Below, piece after piece: positions 58,794-64,000 of a DNA stretch of 64,000 nucleotides. A program made the translations under genes and the position numbers. The stretch is from Hymenopus coronatus (taxonomy: Eukaryota; Arthropoda; Insecta; Mantodea; Hymenopodidae): contig CM060890.1 in assembly GCA_030762935.1 (NCBI GenBank), positions 61,072,765-61,136,764 of the forward strand. The letters are read 5' to 3'. Position 1 is the stretch's first letter; every line of letters starts with the position of its first letter. The notes under the pieces are model-generated. The model ran no database searches, was not told the origin of the DNA, and saw nothing but the letters and a program-made list of their open reading frames with translations.

Positions 58794-60139
58794 CAGGGTG
58801 TATATAAAAGAATATCGGGGTTTTAACTCTTTATAATACTTATTACATTCCACTTACAGTTATGAATGATATGTCAAATGAAAAAGCAACTCAAACAGTT
58901 TTATCATGAAGCTCATAAATGTTCAATGTGACTACCCTTGTCTCACGGCACACATCAAGTCTATAGCCGACTTCTTTCCAAACGTTGATAAGTGTGTATT
59001 CAGTAATTGTAGCAACAGCTGCTTCAATCCGGTTTCTTAATTCAGAGAGGTCAGCTGGTAGCGGAGGCAGGTACACACGATCCTTGATGAAGCCCCAAAG
59101 GTAAAAATCGCATGGCCTTAGGTCAGGAGAACGTGGAGGCCATGCATAGCAAGCCCTGTCATTGGGGCCCTTGCGGCCTATCCAGCGCTCGGGTTCAGTG
59201 ACATTCAACCAATCGCGTACTTCGTTATGCCAGTGAGGTGGCGCACCATTCTGCTGGAAAACGAAGTTCTCTGGGTCATTGTGTTCCAACTGAGGGAAGA
59301 GCCATTGCTCTAGTGTATCAAGGTAAGAAGTGACAGTTACAGTAGGTTTTCCAAAAACGAAAGGCCCATAAACTTTTCGCCGGGATACGGCACAAACAGC
59401 ATTCAATTTAGGGGAAACTCTTTGCATTTGTACCATCTCGTGAGGATTTTCTTAGCCCCAAATGCGCACATTATGAGTGTTAACATGTCCACTAAGGTGA
59501 AAGGTCGATTCATCACTGAAGACAACACGATCCACAAAATAGTCATGAAACAACATGTCGTTTGCGAATTTGGCACGAAATCCGTGGTCTGTCGGCTTTA
59601 GAGCCTGTAATAACTGAAATCGGTAAGGACGTAGCTGTAAGCGTTTTCTTACAACTTTCCAAACAGTCGACACAGGAACGTGCAATTCACGACTAGCCTT
59701 CCGGAATGATTTCTTTGGGCTACGAGTGAACGACTCTCTCACTCGCTCAACAGTCTCTTCACTTACTCCTGGTCGTCCCGTGCTCTTGCCTTTACAAAGG
59801 CAGCCGGTATCTTCAAACTGATTATACCATCTACGAATGTTTTTATCACTAGGAGGATCACAACCGAACTTACTACGGAACGCACGTTGCACAATAACTA
59901 CAGATTCGGTCTTTGCAAACTGCAAAACACAAAACGCTTTCTGTTTACTAGTCGCCATCTTTGCTACTGCCGCTGTCTAGCGGATTGCGGCAGAAACATT
60001 GCACGCACATGCGCACTTGTGCCAACAAACAAAACTGTTTGGGTTGCTTTTTCATTTGATATATCATTTATAACAGTAAGTTGAATGAAATAAACATTAT
60101 AAAGAGTTAAACCCCCGATATTCATTTATGTACACCCCG
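58794..60139 (-). mobile_element. Tc1/mariner-superfamily element with 106-bp inverted repeats
   Basis: TA target duplications at 58792-58793 and 60140-60141 flank 1,346 bases. The left end (58794-58899), cagggtgtatataaaagaat, and the right end (60034-60139), read inward as cggggtgtacataaatgaat, are imperfect inverted repeats over about 106 bases. Both repeats contain aactctttataat and caaatgaaaaagcaac. The transposase stop codon lies inside the left repeat. Insertion in a family H copy makes it younger than that copy. Confidence 0.93.
58891..59958 (-). pseudogene. DUF4817-type transposase, one stop and a lost catalytic Asp
   Basis: A single frame of 355 codons runs from ATG at 59958 to the stop at 58891-58893, broken only by TAA at codon 169 (59454-59452). 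Residues 1-125 hold two helix-turn-helix units (FRSKFGCDPPSDKNIRRWYN, STGRPGVSEETVERVRES, SRELHVPVSTVWKVVRK). The catalytic domain follows: VVFSDEST (Asp149), FQQNGAPPHW (Asn237, where the family has Asp) and WPPRSPDLRPCDFYLWG (Asp279 and Asp284). With the Mos1-type alignment the third acid is Asp284, 46 residues after position 237. The Asn codon is AAT at 59250-59248, one transition away from GAT. The stop and this substitution predict inactivity. Length is normal for the family. Confidence 0.93.
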
Positions 60140-60339
60140 TATTTTGTGTGTGTAATATCATATCTTAAAACCTAAAAGTCGTTTAAATATGAAGCTTGAT
60201 ACTAGTTCAGCATCTTCTAAGGATGCAACAGGAAGATTTTCAGAAAATCATCCCACCCCAATGTATCATTTACGTTGAAAATGTTTCAAAAATTGATATT
60301 TTCTCTGTTCTACCATTTTGATTAAATTATATTATGATC

Positions 60340-60601
60340 AAGATTTCCTTTCTTTCTTTATCCTCCTGGTATGCAGAACTTACACCTCTCCAGTAATTAC
60401 AAGCCAATGACTGAGATGAGATAACTTTTTTTCGGGGAAAGGACCTGGATCGGAAAGAAGTCAGGATGGGTGATCAGCCCGATGCCTGATATGAAAGCAA
60501 GGACTTCTCCCAAGGACTATATGTTATGTTCAGTTGGTCACTAACATCCATCCACCTATTACAAGGTCTACCCTGATCCTTCTTTCCAAACGACCGATAA
60601 T

Positions 60602-60647
<46 letters not shown>

Positions 60648-60652
60648 TTTAG
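60340..60652 (+). mobile_element. Retroelement 3' end with ATT tail (candidate)
   Basis: Non-family-H sequence including tcggaaagaagtcaggatgg and ggtctaccctgatccttctt ends in an ATT run of about 16 units (60603-60650). An ATT/TAA tail is typical of some LINE and SINE families. No open frame or tRNA box is recognised. Confidence 0.35.
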
Positions 60653-61301
60653 TTATATATTTTATATCATTCTGTCAACATGGTTCTTTAATTTCATTGC
60701 AATTATTTTATCTTATCATTAAAGATACCCAACTGTGTAAAACCTAAGTCTACAATTTTACTTGGAGTGATTTGGAACTTTAATACAGCAATTGCAGTAT
60801 TAAGAATAATTTGCATGCTAATTTTCAGACTTTTGTTCAAAATAGTTCCTGTGATATTAACATATTTATAGTATTTTATTGCCATTTAACTAAATCATTC
60901 TACACGATGCAATTTCAGTTACAGAAATATAATACTTTCAGTTACACTGATAAATTCAGTATTTGTAAATAGATGAGATGAAATTTTTATCTATTGACTT
61001 AGGAGAAAAAAAATATTTAATTGCCATTTTATTAATTTTTAATTTTTGCTATGGAAATAGGAAGTTTATTATTCAATTACACAAGCACTGATAATATTAG
61101 AGAAAAACCATCTAATCAATTTTTTTTGTGCTATTTTTTTCAAGCATAAACATTTTCAAGCTTCTGTTTCAAAAACTGCATCGTATGGAACAATTTGAAA
61201 TTTTGAAAACGCTGAAAAATAAAAACATGAGAAAATAGGTTTTAAAGTTTAACATACAATTTAACAGCGTTTCTTTGTGAGTCTTAGAATTTCATACTCT
61301 C
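60653..61301. other. AT-rich non-coding stretch
   Basis: Nothing recognised. Confidence 0.45.
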
Positions 61302-61730
61302 ATGCAGCAATTTTTAAACCATGAACATCTGTCAAATCTCACGGACTGTTTACACAAATTTCGAGTAATATATAAAGCAAAGAAAAACTGCAAGTTATTT
61401 GGTCCGAGTCAAGCTCCACTCTGCCGCCAAAACAGTCTCTATTTCACGACCGGAAATATGCTGTTGGTGGGGTGTGGGGAGGCCTGCCGGATGCTCTATC
61501 TCACTTGTGGTTTAAGACGGGGAGGCCAACTTGAAATAGACATATTTAACGCCAAATGTTATTGGTCAAAACCAAATTTCATATTTTTAGCAATTTTTCA
61601 CCACAGTGGAAAGGTTAAATCACCACACCCACTTAAAGGCATCCATTCAAACCGTTACATCATACGGTTTAAAGCGCCGCAAGGGAATAAAAGCAACAGG
61701 AAATTGAACTATAAACATTACATTATTTAA
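61302..61730 (+). CDS. Unrecognised 142-codon open frame, probably not a gene
   Basis: The longest frame not explained by a named element. The product is basic and Cys-containing (RMLYLTCGLRRGGQLEIDIF in the middle), with no signal peptide, transmembrane segment or familiar motif. The local sequence is GC-richer from about 61400 to 61700. No promoter, splice or homology evidence is visible. It may be part of an unrecognised repeat. Confidence 0.12.
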   Translation: MQQFLNHEHLSNLTDCLHKFRVIYKAKKNCKLFGPSQAPLCRQNSLYFTTGNMLLVGCGEACRMLYLTCGLRRGGQLEIDIFNAKCYWSKPNFIFLAIFHHSGKVKSPHPLKGIHSNRYIIRFKAPQGNKSNRKLNYKHYII

Positions 61731-61749
61731 TTAGGCAAAAAAACAAACA

Positions 61750-62770
61750 ATCTTTTTTTGCACTTTTTGATGAATTTTCACAGATGGGTATCCTTAACTG
61801 AAAACATTTTTAAATTGTATCGTATTGCTTCATTCCCACTTCATCCATTTTAGAATATCTCCTTGCATATTCCACGAATTTCATCTCTGCAGCCTGCTTG
61901 GTTGATCTTTATTTTGTGTTTGTCCATAATTCTGAACTATATGCAATGGTCAGAACACCCATAACTTTATAGAATTTAATTTGTATTGCCTTATTTGTTT
62001 TCTTCTCAACATTCTTCCAATTATTTCGCACATAGCTTAAAATTTACAATTAAAGTTATTCTCAACGTCATTGTCATTTTTAAAACTAATATTACAATAT
62101 AGACAATCGAAAATGGATACATGTTCTAATATTTTCTCATTCATTGTTATTATTTCTGAGCTGACCGGATTATTCCTTCTTCGTCTTATTTGTAGACCAA
62201 GCTCAATTTTAGTGCATTGAGTTTTAGTTTGATTTGTATTCTGATCCTTTTAAAGCTTTGTATCTCTAGTTGTTCATCAGCATACAAAAGAATACTTACG
62301 GTATGCCAGATTCTATTTTTATTCCAAACTGTACTTCACCTTTACACGTAATAACTGGTTCGTCAATAAATAAAGTAAATAAACTGAGAGATAGACATTG
62401 TAGAGCACCTTGGTTTATTAAAATTTCATCCAACTCTTTAACCAGTTCTTATAGCTGGATTCTTATTTAAATATAAACTCTCTATAGTAATAATAATGTA
62501 AATAGGGAAACATATTTATTATATTTTCTGCAAAGGTGCCCTAATAAAGCAACATCTCATAATCTATTTGATAAAATAGTTCATTTTCCAGCATTATAAG
62601 ATTTAACATTTTAATAATAAACAGCTAAAGAACCAGAAATAACCCTAAGCCATCGCAGCCTTATCAACTGCTTTTTCATAATCGAGCTTCTAAGCCAAAT
62701 TCTCACTTTTTTCAATACAACTTCTTATTATCATTACAAGAACGTCCACATTTTCTTTGATTATACCACA
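61750..62770 (-). pseudogene. RTE/BovB-like LINE reverse transcriptase relic
   Basis: Minus-strand segments in order are RSCIEKSENLA and LDYEKAVDKA (palm motif A, about 62735-62650), then a GALQCLSLSLFTLFIDEPV-like block (family ..QG..LSP.LF..YID.., about 62410-62345). LLYADEQLEI is motif C with the second catalytic Asp changed to Glu (62291-62262). Next come IITMNEKILEHVSIFDCLYC and ISFKNDNDVENNFN (about 62160-62040). Then NWKNVEKKTNKAIQIKFYKV and LTIAYSSELWT (about 62020-61920). At least four stops or shifts separate them. The endonuclease is not visible. Same broad family as the fragment at 27.3-27.6 kb. Confidence 0.72.
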
Positions 62771-63162
62771 TTTGTAATGCAGTTATTTGTTTTTTAGGAT
62801 GAACTAGGTATAAAAATAAGCTTTGGTAAGAATAGCTTAAAAAGTCATTAATAAATGATAAGAGTTTAGAGCAAGTCAATTGAATGTCACATTACTATGT
62901 GTGTTTTTTCTATGGTCAAAGGATCTGAACATTTAAAGCCATCATTTAATGATACGCTTATTTAGAATCTGGATATTGCTTTACCTACTGTATCCTAGAC
63001 TGAAATGTGAAAATGCGAATTGAAGGTTTATATATTTGAACACAGATAGAAGGAGAATATTTTGTAAGAGTTATTAAAGCAGGTTGTATGAGCACAATAC
63101 TGCGAATTTTAAAACTAAGTACACATAGTTTGTTAAACACACTGAATTACGTATATATATTC
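62771..63162. other. Non-coding stretch with a diverged family H end
   Basis: aaaaataagctttggtaaga and gagcaagtcaattgaatgtc (about 62814-62889) resemble an antisense family H terminus of the same diverged type as unit R at 30.5 kb. Confidence 0.4.
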
Positions 63163-63812
63163 TTTTTACTTTCTCTAGCCCAGATATATAATGTACATAG
63201 TGGATTTGTATTCCAAAAAAATTCGATATCGAGAGTTCGCCGGAAATATATGTTTAGACTCCGAAAAAAACATTTTTAGAAAAAGGTACGTGTGTGCGTG
63301 TATGTGTCCGTTGACCGTTAAATATCAACTTGGTATTTAGGTTTGGTATCTTGCAAATGTTCAATGTTCTGGCAATAGACTCTGAAGACCTCTTTATTCT
63401 GGATGAGTTTGGTCAATTTTGCTTAATTGCTAAACCGTAAGAGATAGAAAAAAAGCTTACTGCACAAACATGTAAATCTGGTCAAAACACATAATTTATG
63501 TCGTTTACGTTTTTGTTATGTCCTTTACGTTTTCGAAATATTCCATGTTATTGATTTCAATTGTAAAGAACCCTTTTCTTTTGTTCTCCTGGCCATACAA
63601 AGAAGCGATTTGCAATGACAATCGCAAATTTGGCTACCATTTTAGCATAGTGCATTCCTTTAGTTCTCTTCTACTTATAATCAACTAAGTAATAAGAACA
63701 TTATACTAATGTTTATCTCGGTTAGCATGGTGTAGAAAAAAGAATCATTTTTTGTAACAAGTTTGTTTGTAGAGCACCTATAGAAAGTCATTTGAGTGTA
63801 ACACATCAGATG
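63163..63812 (-). repeat. Family H repeat, antisense copy with internal deletion
   Basis: Starts tttttactttctctagccca, keeps the TG-rich region (gtacgtgtgtgcgtgtatgt) and aaatatcaacttggtattta. It skips from gtatcttgcaaatg to tggcaatagactctgaagac, deleting about 170 bases of the usual middle, and ends atagaaagtcatttgagtgt, aacacatcagatg. Confidence 0.93.
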
Positions 63813-64000
63813 TTTATTGTATACAACTACACTACAATTGCTTTTGTTGCATTGCTCTGACCTGGTTTTTGTTCAAATGGAAGTATAGTATTGCCTCGGA
63901 TTCATTCTGTTTGAATAAGAATTATGTTCTTGACACTAATGAAGTTACAACACTAAACAAGCAATCATCCTCCCGATATTTGCAAGTAGAGCAGAACACG

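Larger units (their letters stand above)
58715..60330 (-). repeat. Family H repeat, antisense, split by a DNA transposon
   Basis: Left part: gaaaattttcgaatttaaga, atatatgttttgaggtaccc and ttttagaaaaagatccgggt. Right part: gtgtgtgtaatatcatatct, taaaacctaaaagtcgttta, ctaaggatgcaacaggaaga and catcccaccccaatgtatca, fading near 60330. The 1,346-base transposon sits at the start of the microsatellite. About 270 bases of family H remain. Confidence 0.9.

Noticed and set aside
1..64000. CRISPR-like array of regularly spaced repeats
   Set aside because: Family H copies are long, on both strands and irregularly spaced; no short direct repeats with uniform spacers exist.

Overview
This window reads as non-coding DNA from a large, repeat-rich animal genome, most likely an arthropod. 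It is AT-rich, has no operons or dense genes, and its only long protein-coding traces belong to transposable elements. The arthropod call rests on tRNA-headed SINEs, CR1-like and RTE/BovB-like LINE relics, several Tc1/mariner-type DNA transposons (including the DUF4817-type group) and a hAT relic. That mixture is typical of insects and arachnids; I cannot narrow it further. I recognise no host gene.

The dominant feature is one interspersed repeat of about 0.85-0.9 kb, here called family H. I mapped about 33 full or partial copies by eye, on both strands, covering roughly 18-19 kb (over a quarter of the window). Read in its sense direction, a copy starts near TCTGATGTG..CACATGACTTTCTCTAC, carries a CA-rich microsatellite about four-fifths of the way along, and ends in a hairpin with core CTATGTACATAG followed by GTAGAGAAAGT. 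The two ends therefore carry subterminal inverted repeats (CTTTCTCTAC / GTAGAGAAAG). This architecture resembles the non-autonomous Helentron-derived HINE/DINE-1 elements; that classification is an inference. Copies are often head-to-tail, inverted, or abut as fragments.

Layout: 1-13.6 kb is AT-rich filler with seven substantial H copies, one split by a SINE. 14.0-14.5 kb holds two SINEs head to head. 15.9-16.5 kb is a GC-richer segment with a textbook TATA-Inr-AATAAA arrangement. 19.2-19.9 kb is a TA-flanked pogo-like element. 20.9-27.3 kb is a dense cluster of H copies with a perfect 19-bp-arm palindrome and a 26-bp inverted repeat. 27.3-35.2 kb is a graveyard of a LINE tail, SINEs, a DUF4817-type transposase relic and two mariner relics. 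36.3-43 kb has the best reverse-oriented H copy, an 88-bp foldback and a CR1-like LINE inserted in another H copy. 43.3-56.6 kb is again H-rich with two related SINEs. 57.7-60.1 kb has a hAT relic, then a nearly intact 1,346-bp Tc1/mariner-superfamily element with 106-bp inverted repeats, nested in an H copy. 61.7-62.8 kb is a decayed reverse transcriptase.

Nothing here works as a pathway. The relationship among features is nesting: H copies are the oldest substrate, and SINE, LINE and DNA transposon insertions inside them give a relative chronology. Most short open reading frames lie in H copies or SINEs and are not genes. Boundaries were set by eye and are good to about 10-30 bases unless a target-site duplication is stated.
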